Below, in pieces: positions 23,504 to 32,527 of a stretch of DNA of 64,000 nt. Both the position numbers and the translations under genes were made by a program. This stretch comes from JAXMEB01 sp046348545. GTDB taxonomy: Bacteria > Pseudomonadota > Gammaproteobacteria > Berkiellales > Berkiellaceae. Below the pieces are notes generated by a model. That model searched no databases, was not told where the DNA came from, and was given only the letters and a program-made list of their open reading frames with translations. How positions within the stretch are numbered: position 1 is the stretch's first letter; each line of letters begins with the position of its first letter. The stretch covers positions 62,001 to 126,000 of the forward strand of contig JAXMEB010000002.1 of the NCBI GenBank assembly GCA_046348545.1. The letters are read 5' to 3'.

Positions 23504-23916
23504 GTTATCTCTTGGATACCAATGTCCTTTCTGAGACTTTGAGGACAAAGCCCGATCAAAATGTGCTTGAATGGTTGTCGAAAGTGCCCTCCAATTCTTT
23601 ATACATCAGTGTTTTAACTTTAGGTGAGATTCGAAAGGGGATTGAAAAGCTAGGCCGTGGCACCAAAAAAAATAAGTTGGTTTTGTGGTTAGAACATGAT
23701 TTGAAAAATTGGTTTGGAGATCATGTCTTGGATATTAATTCTGAAGTCGCTGATCGATGGGGGCATTTAATGGCCCAATCTAAAACGCCAATTCCTGCCG
23801 TTGACGCATTGATTGCGGCTAGTGCTTTGGTTTTCAATTTAAAATTAGTGACGAGGAATATATCCGATTTCCAGTTTCCAGCCTTAGAAGTGATTAACCC
23901 TTGGGATGAGGGTTGA
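23500..23916 (+). CDS. PIN-domain toxin (VapC/FitB-type)
   Basis: The 138-residue PIN ribonuclease has the acidic active site: Asp in SYLLDTNVLSETLR, Glu in VLTLGEIRKGIEKL, and Asp in PAVDALIAASALVFNLKLVTRNISDF. FitB-type length and the TLGEIRKG motif fit closely. It is co-translated with the Phd-type antitoxin. The pair probably acts as a stability or stress module next to mobile DNA. Confidence 0.92.
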   Translation: MSYLLDTNVLSETLRTKPDQNVLEWLSKVPSNSLYISVLTLGEIRKGIEKLGRGTKKNKLVLWLEHDLKNWFGDHVLDINSEVADRWGHLMAQSKTPIPAVDALIAASALVFNLKLVTRNISDFQFPALEVINPWDEG

Positions 23917-24004
23917 GTTTAGAAAATTGCATTTCTTTGCAGCATCTTTATAATCACTATCCTTACATTTTTTGTTTGTAGTAATTCTGACTAAGGTGGT
24001 AGAG

Positions 24005-24556
24005 ATGCGTCGTATTCTAATTTTCATTATGTTTATGAGTATGACAACTGTGGCAGTTTCTCAGAACTATGTCGGTCTAGAGAGTTCAGGGGTCATGCAA
24101 CGTGGTGTTGATAAGTATGACGATCAATATCACTGGCGTCCTCGTCTGATGTTTGGTCACTTGAATGAGCCGAGTACACCCCATTCAAATTGGGGATATG
24201 GTTGGGAAGCCGGTGCCATTTACCTTGCCCCTGCGGAAAATAGGGTGGGTGAGCTATCAGGCTTCGGTGCCGATGCATTATTTGTTGCGAGCAATAATTT
24301 CTCAGGAAGTTGGTCATTTTTCTACAAGTTGGGCGCAGGACTTGAAAAATTGTCGTTTAGCAAATCCAGCCGATTGGGTCGAGAGGATCTAACGAGTACC
24401 ATTTTATATGGTGTGGGCAAGCTGGGTCTTGGATACGAATTTAAGAATGGAATCGGTCTCTTTATTTCTGAAAATTATCAAACAAAACCAATTGGTCATC
24501 CTGTGATTTCTTATGATGGTTTTAGTTCGAGTCTTGGGATTACTTATAGTTTTTAG
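24005..24556 (+). CDS. Small outer-membrane beta-barrel protein (unknown)
   Basis: ATG 24005 has AAGGTGG 5 nt upstream and begins a signal peptide (MRRILIFIMFMSMTTVAVSQ). The mature ~163 residues alternate polar and aromatic residues in about eight strands and finish with SLGITYSF, a terminal Phe as in outer-membrane barrels. I see no catalytic motif of PagL type. The function is unknown; a MITE1 copy follows 13 nt after the stop. Confidence 0.65.
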   Translation: MRRILIFIMFMSMTTVAVSQNYVGLESSGVMQRGVDKYDDQYHWRPRLMFGHLNEPSTPHSNWGYGWEAGAIYLAPAENRVGELSGFGADALFVASNNFSGSWSFFYKLGAGLEKLSFSKSSRLGREDLTSTILYGVGKLGLGYEFKNGIGLFISENYQTKPIGHPVISYDGFSSSLGITYSF

Positions 24557-24569
24557 TAGCCTTGTTCGA

Positions 24570-24697
24570 TATACCCTTCACAGCTGAATTTTCGGGGTTG
24601 TTGCCTTCGCGATTCTCACCGCAGTCATGTACTTTGTGTACACTCCTGCGTCTCGAACCCTCGGCGCCTACCCGAAAAATCATCTGTTGTGGGTATA
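24570..24697 (-). repeat. MITE1 copy 5
   Basis: TATACCCTTCACAGCTG to TTGTGGGTATA, 128 bp. Its right border joins directly to an IS-A fragment in the start region of the GIY-YIG gene. Confidence 0.9.
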
Positions 24698-24852
24698 TAT
24701 ATACAAAGGAATCAGGCATGGTATAGTTTGTTTTCTGGATTCCCGCTTTCGCCGTGCCTACGCTAAAGCTTCGGCAGACTCGCGGGAATGACTACCTAAA
24801 TGTGATTTTAATTACACGTAGCAGCACTTGCAACTTTAGAGACACGCCCTAG
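24698..24852 (-). mobile_element. IS-A end fragment interrupting a P-type ATPase
   Basis: The segment matches 46610-46741 of IS-A copy 2: GIY-YIG start codon, palindromic border and terminal repeat ending CTAG. The palindrome carries an extra TGCCTACGCTAAAGCTTCGGCA module. The rest of the element, and of the gene it entered, is missing. Confidence 0.8.
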
Positions 24853-25275
24853 TAGTACGATGTCTCCGGGGACAAGGCATTCGGCCTTAACGCTGATTCG
24901 CTGGCCTGCTCGAATAATGTGTGCATGCGGCGTAAGCATATCCTGGATAGCATCCATAGCTTTTTCAGCTTTGCCTTCTTGAATAAATCCAATGATCGCA
25001 TTAGCAATCACGACTGCCAAAATTACGCCCATGTCAATCCAATGATTCAGCAGAGCGGTGACTATGGCGCAGGCGATAAGTACGTAGATCAGAATGTTGT
25101 GAAACTGAAGTAAGAATCTGAAAAATTCACTGCGTTTGGGCGTTTCAGGCAGGCGATTTAGACCATATTTCTTTAATCGGGCTTTGGCCTCAGCATCGCT
25201 GAGGCCAATTGTAGATGATTGAAGTTTTTCAATTGTGATTTGAGTCGTGATCTTATGCCATGGTGCATCCTGCAT
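24849..25275 (-). pseudogene. Cation-transporting P-type ATPase, N-terminal fragment
   Basis: About 142 genuine residues remain: the N-terminal domain (WHKITTQITIEKLQSSTIGLSDAEAKARL), two membrane segments (ILIYVLIACAIVTALLNHW, GVILAVVIANAIIGFIQEG) and the start of the actuator domain (ECLVPGDIVLL). After that the frame runs into the IS-A fragment and stops at 24808. The phosphorylation Asp, nucleotide domain and other helices are gone, so it is a dead fragment of a protein of ~850-900 residues. It followed the universal stress gene by 14 nt in an operon. Confidence 0.88.
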
Positions 25276-25289
25276 CAGAGCTCTCTATT

Positions 25290-26228
25290 TTAGTAAGCCT
25301 TCACTGGAGATATAAAGCCAGCTGGTTTCAGGGCTAGGAGTGAGCAGTTGAGTTTTTGGATCACGTTTTCAGCCGTATTTCCGATGAAAAAGCCAGAAAT
25401 TCCAGTGCGTGCTACTGTACCCATTAGGAGAATGTCAATGTTTAGCTCTTTAATTTTTTCGGGGATAATTTGATCAGGCGCGCCCCGCGTGTGATGTACT
25501 TTTATTTTCCCTTTGATGTTTGATGATTGAATAAGATTGTCGAGTGCTTGCCGATGTCGGTCCTTCACATCACTTACTAACTTGATTAATTTTTGTTCTT
25601 CTACTTTTACCCAAACATTTTGACGCAGATGTTCCTCAAATTCGTATTCCCAGCAAGACAATATGTTTAGCTCACCCTCACAAGTGTCCGCGAGAGCGCG
25701 CGATAGCTTGAGTAAATTGACAGAAAGATCCTCAGTTTCTGCAGTGACCCCTTCTGGGTCGATGGCGACAGCAACCTTAATTTGATTCCGATGTTTGGTG
25801 ATGGGGCGGCATAGCCAAACAGGGGCTGGGCATTTACGGAGCAATTCCAAGTCGATTGCTTTAAAGCCGTTGTTATCCTCTTTCAATTCTGCTTGTTTAA
25901 TGACGAGATCATGTTGATTTTTGATGACTGTTTGAATAATTCGGATGCCCAAGGTACTACCACTTTCAACTTTGATTTCGACGGGTAGATCACTTTCACT
26001 GCTCCCGAGTATTTGACGAGTTGAATCAATGTTTTTCTGGAGGGCTTCGATGAGAGAGGATTCGTATTGGGCAATATAGCTTGACATTTCACTTGGAAAT
26101 TCTGGGCATACAATGAGAGCGTGTAATTCAGCTTTGTTGTTGCGAGCAAAGCTCAGAGCTTGTTTGAGTGCCTCAGTTTCATCGGTTAGTCCTTGACTAA
26201 CGAACAAAATGTTGTGAAATCTTTGCAT
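25290..26228 (-). CDS. Tandem universal stress protein (UspE-like)
   Basis: The ~312-residue product has two Usp domains (about 1-145 and 160-310). The second keeps the nucleotide-binding pattern LLMGTVARTGISGFFIGNTAENVIQ; the first is degenerate there. UspE-like proteins respond to stress and starvation. ATG 26228 (MQRFHNILF) begins at the first strand; ATG 26240 would add four residues. The next gene downstream was the P-type ATPase, a common pairing with Usp proteins. Confidence 0.88.
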   Translation of the reverse strand: MQRFHNILFVSQGLTDETEALKQALSFARNNKAELHALIVCPEFPSEMSSYIAQYESSLIEALQKNIDSTRQILGSSESDLPVEIKVESGSTLGIRIIQTVIKNQHDLVIKQAELKEDNNGFKAIDLELLRKCPAPVWLCRPITKHRNQIKVAVAIDPEGVTAETEDLSVNLLKLSRALADTCEGELNILSCWEYEFEEHLRQNVWVKVEEQKLIKLVSDVKDRHRQALDNLIQSSNIKGKIKVHHTRGAPDQIIPEKIKELNIDILLMGTVARTGISGFFIGNTAENVIQKLNCSLLALKPAGFISPVKAY

Positions 26229-26248
26229 AATGGATTCCATTCCTAGAA

Positions 26249-27550
26249 TTAAGCTTTAAATGATTTTTTTTCCACATGACTTGAAGACAAGGTCGGCGTT
26301 GTAGGTGTTTTCTTCAAGAAGCTAGGTAGCGCCAAAGCCGGCAACGCTCGGAACCACCCTTTTCCTGTGGTGTTGATCGCTGCCTCTGCGACATCGGGCT
26401 TGCTAGAAGGCGCATTCACACACGGAGAAGTGCTCAGCCCTTCTGCAGGTTTGCCAGATTTTCGAGTGAAAAGATTGCCTACCCAACTAGCCCCCGTTTT
26501 TAATCCGCTCCAGGCAGGTTGAATAATGTATCCATTCAATCCATTACAGACTGGCTGGCCAGTATGTCGCCAAATAGGACTGCCGACTTTATTCCAAAGG
26601 GGCTTAGCAACATAGTTTAGGGTAGGTTGAAGCAGATATTGATTCGTTTTGCTCGCTGTCCACGCCCCCGCTGTATACAATCCGCTTGCTGTGGGTTTGA
26701 CCACACGATTCATGCTCCAGCGAAAACCAGGAATATAGTTTTCTGCTGCCTCATAGCCTTGATTAAATTTCTTGCCAGACCAATTTTTCAACCGCTCAAA
26801 TCGTGAAAGGTCACGAGGTGACTCTGGCATCGATGGAGTAGAGGATGGTGTAATAATAATGCTTGGAGGTTCAGGTGGTTCGAATGCCGATCTTTCTTGA
26901 ATTTCCCTGTCTTCTAAGTCATGATCTGCGGCATGGCTCGGTTCTGTCAACAAATCTTGTGGTAACGGTAGAAAATCAGTGGTTCGTTGAGACAACATGA
27001 AAGCTAATTTGGAGACTTGATTGGTATCGCTTTCTGAGTTTGAAACAGCTGAAACAGGCTCCAAGGTGGGAGGTTCATCCATTACTGCTGTGACGGTCTT
27101 TTCATCAGATGACGTTAACGTCAGTTCTGGTGTTGCGCCTGAAGCGTTTGTATCAATAGTTTGTGATTTTAGGTCTTCCGACAGAGTATCGCTAGTATGG
27201 GATGCGGCAGTTATTGGCTTTTCTTTTTTTTGCTTATGTTTCTTGTGTTTTGCTTTGTGCTCGCTACCATGCTGTGTATCTGCTTTGTGATGCTTCCTTT
27301 TCTCTTCAGTGTTTTTTGAAGAGTTGGATTTGTCGCGATGGTGTTTAGTTTTTTGAGATTCTTTAGGGTGTGATTCAACAGGAACGGGTTGATGGGTGTC
27401 GGTAGATTGAACTGATTCTGTGTTCTGTTTATTTTTCTTGGTTTTCTTTTCGCCTTTTAAATATTCTAGGGTACTTGCGATACTCCCAAAATGATGTGGG
27501 CTATGCTTTTTATTAGGTTTTGAGTCAGATGTAAGTTTTTCGCCTTGCAT
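26249..27550 (-). CDS. Lys/His-rich low-complexity protein of unknown function
   Basis: ATG 27550 is fixed by AGGAG 8 nt upstream; the frame upstream to 27643 overlaps a terminator and is not used. The 433-residue product has a basic, Lys/His/Ser-rich first third (HKADTQHGSEHKAKHKKHKQ), an acidic middle, and a C-terminal region with short related units ending in WNKVG, WRHTG and WSGLKTG, in which aromatic residues recur every ~18 residues (NYVAKPLWNKVGSPIW). No signal peptide or membrane helix is obvious. I do not recognise a family. Composition would fit a secreted effector or surface-interacting protein, but this is a guess. Confidence 0.6.
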   Translation of the reverse strand: MQGEKLTSDSKPNKKHSPHHFGSIASTLEYLKGEKKTKKNKQNTESVQSTDTHQPVPVESHPKESQKTKHHRDKSNSSKNTEEKRKHHKADTQHGSEHKAKHKKHKQKKEKPITAASHTSDTLSEDLKSQTIDTNASGATPELTLTSSDEKTVTAVMDEPPTLEPVSAVSNSESDTNQVSKLAFMLSQRTTDFLPLPQDLLTEPSHAADHDLEDREIQERSAFEPPEPPSIIITPSSTPSMPESPRDLSRFERLKNWSGKKFNQGYEAAENYIPGFRWSMNRVVKPTASGLYTAGAWTASKTNQYLLQPTLNYVAKPLWNKVGSPIWRHTGQPVCNGLNGYIIQPAWSGLKTGASWVGNLFTRKSGKPAEGLSTSPCVNAPSSKPDVAEAAINTTGKGWFRALPALALPSFLKKTPTTPTLSSSHVEKKSFKA

Positions 27551-27606
27551 AATGTGAACTCCTTTCTGGTTGGCGGGTCTTGGGTATCCTATCATGGGTT
27601 GATTAA

Positions 27607-27640
27607 AAAGCGTAAAACACCCGCTGGTGAGCGGGTGCTT
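27607..27640 (-). terminator. Rho-independent terminator after the Do-type protease gene
   Basis: On the minus strand CACCCGCT and AGCGGGTG form a perfect 8-bp stem with a 4-base loop, followed by TTTTACGCTTTTT. It lies between the protease stop (27662) and the next start (27550). Confidence 0.85.
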
Positions 27641-27661
27641 CATAATAGTGAGAGGTAGAAC

Positions 27662-28861
27662 TTATCGACGACTTTTGGTCCGATTTTCTTGTTCTTCGGA
27701 AAGATCATCCAACTTTTCAGTTTGAGGTTCTGTGCGAACTGGGCGCTTACCGGCAATGATGCGAAAATCATGCACTTGACCTTCTCTTACGACGCTAATC
27801 GGATAAGCTTGTTCAGGCGCAAGTTTTGCAGTAACCCCTAAGACTTGATTGGGTTCATTTGTCTTTTGTTCATTGACAGCTATCAAGACATCACCTGGGC
27901 GAATACCGGCATTAAATGCAGGGCCGCCTCGCACAACGCCCGCAATGACAACACCATCCCCTTTGGGATAATTTAATGACTTGCGAATATCATCAGTTAA
28001 TCGTCTGACGGTGATCCCAAGCCACCCGCGTGTTACATGCCCATGTTCAATCAATTCATTCATGACATCTTTGGCTAAATCAACCGGAATAGCAAAACCA
28101 ATGCCTTGATAGCCTCCAGAACGTGTGAAAATGGCATTATTGATGCCGATTAATTGGCCATTGGTATCAATCAGAGCGCCACCAGAATTGCCAGGATTGA
28201 TGGCAGCATCGGTTTGCAGAAAGTTTTCGTAGGTGTTGATGCCTAGGTCAGAACGATGTGTCGCACTGATAATGCCTTGCGTGACAGTTTGCCCTACACC
28301 AAAGGGGTTACCAATCGCGAGGACAATATCTCCTACTTTGAGTTGCGAAGAATCACCCAGCGAAATGATGGGTAAATTGTTTAATTTAATTTGTAGAATA
28401 GCTAAATCAGATTCTGCATCAATTCCGACAATTTTGGCTTCGGCTTCACGGCCATCTGTGAGTTTGACCTTGATCTCATCTGCGCCAGATACGACGTGGT
28501 TATTGGTCAGGATATAACCATCTTTATTGATGATGACCCCTGATCCGATGCTGGGCACTTTCTGAGCTGGGAGGTTTCGCATGTCACCAAAAAATTGCCT
28601 AAAGAATGGGTCTCGAAATAAGGGATGAGATTCAATTGGGATCTCTTTCATGGGCATTAAGCTCACCACCGCGGGTGCAGCTTTTTCCACCGCTTTAGAA
28701 AACGATAAGGCAAGTTCAGCTTGGGTCGTGGGCATTGGTTTATTTTCAGTGGCGGCAAGGGCTGTGTCCCAAAATCCGAGGTGCGCCAGGACAAAAGGCG
28801 CTGTAGCAACGAAAGCAATAAAACCAAATAGAAAGCCTAAGTTTTTGTATAGTGGTCTCAT
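27662..28861 (-). CDS. Do/DegS-family periplasmic serine protease
   Basis: This 399-residue S1C protease has an N-terminal membrane anchor or uncleaved signal (NLGFLFGFIAFVATAPFVLAH), then the triad His 122 (LTNNHVVSG), Asp 152 (ESDLAILQI) and Ser 226 (GNSGGALI). One PDZ domain follows (GWLGITVRR to about residue 365), then a charged tail. A single PDZ and short length fit DegS/AlgW better than DegP, but the long acidic loop LFRDPFFRQFFGDM is DegP-like, so I leave the symbol open. Role: periplasmic quality control or sigma-E-type stress signalling. Confidence 0.9.
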   Translation of the reverse strand: MRPLYKNLGFLFGFIAFVATAPFVLAHLGFWDTALAATENKPMPTTQAELALSFSKAVEKAAPAVVSLMPMKEIPIESHPLFRDPFFRQFFGDMRNLPAQKVPSIGSGVIINKDGYILTNNHVVSGADEIKVKLTDGREAEAKIVGIDAESDLAILQIKLNNLPIISLGDSSQLKVGDIVLAIGNPFGVGQTVTQGIISATHRSDLGINTYENFLQTDAAINPGNSGGALIDTNGQLIGINNAIFTRSGGYQGIGFAIPVDLAKDVMNELIEHGHVTRGWLGITVRRLTDDIRKSLNYPKGDGVVIAGVVRGGPAFNAGIRPGDVLIAVNEQKTNEPNQVLGVTAKLAPEQAYPISVVREGQVHDFRIIAGKRPVRTEPQTEKLDDLSEEQENRTKSRR

Positions 28862-29035
28862 GTGATCCCTCTCTTCTGAACACTAGAATAGTTGAGCATT
28901 ATGCCGGTATTTTGAAAACTTGCAAACATATAGTCAACTAAATTACTCATGTCTATATTTCTCGCATCAATTTCTTGAAGCCGGTATAATTCTCCTTTCA
29001 TTGACCAACTTAGACGACAAGAGGTGAAGTCAGAA

Positions 29036-29845
29036 TTGAAAAAGTTGAAACTACACGGCTTTAATAATCTCACCAAGACTTTAAGCTTTAATATCTATGA
29101 TATCTGTTATGCCAAAACGCCCCAGCATCGACAAGAATACATCGAATATATCGATGAGGCCTATAATGCTGAGCGCCTGACAGAAATTTTATCTGAAGTT
29201 TCGAGAATTATTGGTGCGAACATCTTAAATATTGCCTATCAAGATTATGATCCCCAGGGCGCAAGTGTGACGATGCTGGTTTCCGAAGAACCTATCCAGA
29301 ACGGAGCGGATGCGCTTACTGAAGCCCCAGGCCCTTTACCCGATGCCGTGGTCGGACATCTTGATAAGAGTCATATTACCGTCCACACCTATCCGGAAAG
29401 CCATCCGGAAAAGGGGATCAGCACGTTTCGAGCGGACATCGACGTTTCGACTTGTGGATTGATTTCACCCTTAAAAGCGCTCAACTTTTTAATTCATAGT
29501 TTTGACTCTGACATCGTGACAGTTGATTACCGGGTTCGAGGCTTTACTCGTGATATAGAGGGTAAAAAGCTATTTATTGATCATACGATGCATTCCATAC
29601 AAAATTATTTGGCAGAAGATAAACGCAGTGCGTATGAAATGATTGATGTTAATGTCTATCAAGAGAACATTTTTCATACTAAGATGCTGCTAAAACAATT
29701 TGATCTGAATAATTATCTCTTCGGGACCGGTGTCGGTGAACTCGAGCCTGGGGAAGCTAAACGAATACGGCAGGAATTGCGCCGCGAAATGTTGGAGATA
29801 TTCTACGGACGCAACTTGAGTAAAGTGCCCGAATTGATAGATTAA
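29036..29845 (+). CDS. speD: S-adenosylmethionine decarboxylase proenzyme
   Basis: The ~269-residue product matches enterobacterial SpeD from its first residues (MKKLKLHGFNNLTKTLSF), which places the start at TTG 29036, nine bases after GAGGTG; a GTG at 29024 lies within that box. The self-cleavage site is in LDKSHITVHTYPESHPE, where the Ser becomes the pyruvoyl group; RADIDVSTCG carries the catalytic Cys. The enzyme makes decarboxylated SAM for spermidine synthesis. It ends 4 nt into the convergent pilU gene. No speE is present here. Confidence 0.94.
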   Translation: MKKLKLHGFNNLTKTLSFNIYDICYAKTPQHRQEYIEYIDEAYNAERLTEILSEVSRIIGANILNIAYQDYDPQGASVTMLVSEEPIQNGADALTEAPGPLPDAVVGHLDKSHITVHTYPESHPEKGISTFRADIDVSTCGLISPLKALNFLIHSFDSDIVTVDYRVRGFTRDIEGKKLFIDHTMHSIQNYLAEDKRSAYEMIDVNVYQENIFHTKMLLKQFDLNNYLFGTGVGELEPGEAKRIRQELRREMLEIFYGRNLSKVPELID

Positions 29846-31005
29846 TCATCTGCAATACTGAGGCCGCTTGATCCTGTATTGGGCGGCATTTTAAATAGAC
29901 TTTTTTCTGTATCGGCTACCGTTTGTTCTGCGCTAGACTGATGTCCTTTTTCTTTTAAGGTGATTTTTAAACGTAAATTATTCTTAGAATCAGCATTACG
30001 AATTGCCTCTTCCAATGATATTTTGTTTTGAAAGTAAAGTTTTTCAAGCACCTTATCAAAAGTTTGCATCCCAAGATTTTCAGATTTTTCCATCACTTCT
30101 TTGAGAGATTCAATTTCATCTCGTTGAATCAAATCGAGAATCAATGGGGTTCCAAGCATGACTTCAAAGGCACAGATTCTTTTTCCATCCAGGGTGGGCA
30201 GTATACGTTGAGATACAATTGCCTTTAGATTAAAAGAGAGATCAAGGAGTAATTGTTTCTTTCTATTTTCGGGGAAGAAATTGATCATTCTATCTAGAGC
30301 TTGGTTAGCATTATTCGCATGAAGTGTTGAAAGACATAGATGTCCTGTTTCTGAAAACGCAATCGCATGCTCCATCGTTTCACGAGTTCTAATTTCGCCA
30401 ATGAGAATCACATCGGGGGCCTGTCTTAGGGTATTTTTCAATGCATCTTCATAGCTTAGTGTATCCATACCAATCTCGCGTTGATTGACAATGGATTGTT
30501 TATGCGTATGAACAAATTCAATCGGATCTTCGATAGTGATGATATGTCCAGCGCTCATTTCATTACGTTGATTGATGAGTGCTGCAAGCGTGGTGGACTT
30601 GCCCGCGCCGGTTGCGCCTACAAATAAGATCAGGCCTCTTTTTTCCATAATAACTTCAGACAAAATGGGGGGCAAGCCTAAAGCGTTTACTGTAGGAATT
30701 TCAGATTTGATACTTCGAATAACCATGCTGATTTCAGCGCGTTGCACAAAAATATTGACACGAAACCGACCTATTCCGCTAAGCGATAAAGCTAGGTTCA
30801 TTTCAGGGCGCTGCTCAAAAGCGGATTTTTGATCAACATCCATGATGTCATAAGCCATTTTTTTCACAGCGCCCTTGGGTAGAATGGTTTCATGAATAGG
30901 CTTAAGTTGACCAAATGCTTTGATCATAGGTTTTGCGCCTGTGGTAAGATAAAGGTCAGAGCCTTCTTCGGCAACCATAATTTTAAGAAATTCTGTTAGT
31001 TCCAT
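29842..31005 (-). CDS. pilU: PilT/PilU-type retraction ATPase
   Basis: This 387-residue ATPase of the GspE family has Walker A FVGATGAGKSTT, the Asp box TIEDPIEFVH, Walker B VILIGEIRTRETME and the His box LSTLHANNANQALDR. The N-terminal EFLKIMVAEEGSDLYLTTGAKP and the length (PilT is ~345) fit PilU. It powers pilus retraction from the inner-membrane base of type IV pili. AAGGAAAA precedes the start. No pilT lies adjacent, so PilU is favoured on sequence only. Confidence 0.9.
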   Translation of the reverse strand: MELTEFLKIMVAEEGSDLYLTTGAKPMIKAFGQLKPIHETILPKGAVKKMAYDIMDVDQKSAFEQRPEMNLALSLSGIGRFRVNIFVQRAEISMVIRSIKSEIPTVNALGLPPILSEVIMEKRGLILFVGATGAGKSTTLAALINQRNEMSAGHIITIEDPIEFVHTHKQSIVNQREIGMDTLSYEDALKNTLRQAPDVILIGEIRTRETMEHAIAFSETGHLCLSTLHANNANQALDRMINFFPENRKKQLLLDLSFNLKAIVSQRILPTLDGKRICAFEVMLGTPLILDLIQRDEIESLKEVMEKSENLGMQTFDKVLEKLYFQNKISLEEAIRNADSKNNLRLKITLKEKGHQSSAEQTVADTEKSLFKMPPNTGSSGLSIADD

Positions 31006-31030
31006 GGCTATAAATTTTTCCTTAGTCTTA

Positions 31031-31098
31031 TGGCCTACCTTCTTATGAGCTACGGACGGACAAGCAACCCCAAAAATAAAGCTGTAAGGGGTGTAACT
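31031..31098 (-). repeat. Worn MITE1-related remnant
   Basis: GAGCTACGGACGGACAAGCAACCCC matches, with one change, the inner part of the long MITE1 copy at 41307-41503, and AAAAATAAAGCTGTAAGGGGTGTA is a decayed end. It sits between divergent pilU and qmcA. Confidence 0.6.
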
Positions 31099-31130
31099 TA
31101 AATATAGAGTAAACCTGACTAGGAGTGCCT

Positions 31131-32051
31131 ATGGATTTTAATTCAGTTGTGATTTTGATTGTTGCACTGGCAATCATTTTTATATTTATGGGTGTGAAGC
31201 AGGTGCCCCAGGGGTATGAATGGACAGTTGAGCGATTTGGTCGTTATACCCACTCTTTGAAACCAGGCTTATCATTTATTGTTCCTTTTGTTGATCGGAT
31301 TGGGGCGAAGCTTAATATGATGGAACAAGTCTTAGATATTCCCTCTCAAGAGGTGATCACCAAAGACAATGCCATGGTACGGGTCGATGGTGTCTGTTTT
31401 TATCAATTGGTTGAGGCGGCTCGTGCAGCTTACGAAGTCAGTGATTTAAGCTATGCAATTCGAAACTTGACGATGACAAACATTAGAACGGTATTGGGTT
31501 CAATGGATTTAGACGAAGCCCTTTCTAAGCGAGACCACATCAATAGTCAGCTCCTCTCTGTGGTAGATGAAGCGACAACACCTTGGGGTGTTAAGGTGAC
31601 TCGTATTGAAATCAAAGATATCACGCCGCCTAAAGATTTAATTGAAGCCATGGCATCGCAGATGAAAGCAGAGCGAGAAAAAAGAGCACATGTGTTAGAA
31701 GCAGAGGGATATCGTCAAGCTAAAATTTTGAAAGCCGAAGGCGAAAAGCGTGCTGTAGTCTTAGATGCAGAAGCGCGTAAAGAGGCGGCCTTTAGAGATG
31801 CTGAAGCCAGAGAGCGTTTGGCACAAGCTGAAGCGCAAGCGACAGCCGATGTTTCTAAGGCGATTGCTGCGGGTGATATTAATGCAATTAATTATTTTGT
31901 GGCACAAAGATATATTGATACGATGGGCAAGATTGGGATGGGGCCCAATCAAAAACTGATTCTGATGCCTTGGGAGGCCAGTAACGTCATCGGTTCATTA
32001 GCCGGTTTAGCTGAGATTGCAAAAGAAGCGTTCACAAAAAAAGCATCTTAG
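31131..32051 (+). CDS. qmcA: SPFH/stomatin-family membrane protein
   Basis: ATG 31131 follows AGGAG by five bases. The 306-residue protein has one N-terminal membrane helix (VVILIVALAIIFIFMGV), the SPFH domain (VPQGYEWTVERFGRYTHSLKPG through ITPPKDLIEAMASQMKAEREKRA) and an Ala/Glu coiled coil (~190-250). It matches the QmcA/paraslipin group that forms large membrane rings. The downstream nfeD gene is its usual partner, nine bases on. Confidence 0.93.
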   Translation: MDFNSVVILIVALAIIFIFMGVKQVPQGYEWTVERFGRYTHSLKPGLSFIVPFVDRIGAKLNMMEQVLDIPSQEVITKDNAMVRVDGVCFYQLVEAARAAYEVSDLSYAIRNLTMTNIRTVLGSMDLDEALSKRDHINSQLLSVVDEATTPWGVKVTRIEIKDITPPKDLIEAMASQMKAEREKRAHVLEAEGYRQAKILKAEGEKRAVVLDAEARKEAAFRDAEARERLAQAEAQATADVSKAIAAGDINAINYFVAQRYIDTMGKIGMGPNQKLILMPWEASNVIGSLAGLAEIAKEAFTKKAS

Positions 32052-32060
32052 GGGAATATC

Positions 32061-32516
32061 ATGCTTGAAACGTATTTAGCGCAGATTGACTTTTGGCATT
32101 GGTTTGCTTTTGCGGTGATGCTCGGCATTTTGGATGTGCTGATTGGTGTTAACTTTGTGTTAGTCTGGTGCGGATTAGCAGCAGTTGTTGTAGGGCTTGT
32201 TAAGTGGATAGTGCCCAGTATGCCCTGGCAATACCAGCTCATATTATTTGGCATTGGTGTATTTTGTAGTTTGGGATTTTGGCGGCATTACTTGAAAAAA
32301 CACCCTTCCAAAACTGATCAGCCTCATCTCAACCAACGAGCAAAGCAGTATTTGCATCGTGAATTTACCTTAGAGACGCCTATCGTGAATGGTCGAGGGA
32401 AAGTGAAAGTTGATGATACCACTTGGCGAGTGTTGGGAGAAGACCTGCCTGCTGGGATGCGAGTGAAAGTAACCGGTGTGGATGGGGTTATTTTAAAAGT
32501 TGAAAAGATAAATTAA
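32061..32516 (+). CDS. NfeD-family membrane protein
   Basis: The 151-residue product has two to three N-terminal membrane segments (WFAFAVMLGILDVLIGVNFVLVWC, then LILFGIGVFCSLGFW) and a C-terminal OB-fold (LETPIVNGRGKVKVDDTTW to GVDGVILKVEKI). This is the short NfeD form (YbbK-like) that pairs with QmcA-type SPFH proteins in membrane quality control. Confidence 0.9.
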   Translation: MLETYLAQIDFWHWFAFAVMLGILDVLIGVNFVLVWCGLAAVVVGLVKWIVPSMPWQYQLILFGIGVFCSLGFWRHYLKKHPSKTDQPHLNQRAKQYLHREFTLETPIVNGRGKVKVDDTTWRVLGEDLPAGMRVKVTGVDGVILKVEKIN

Positions 32517-32527
32517 GGAGAGGTTGC

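Noticed and set aside
24165..24392. 75-residue rightward frame
   Set aside because: It overlaps the outer-membrane protein in another frame and has no ribosome site or family pattern.
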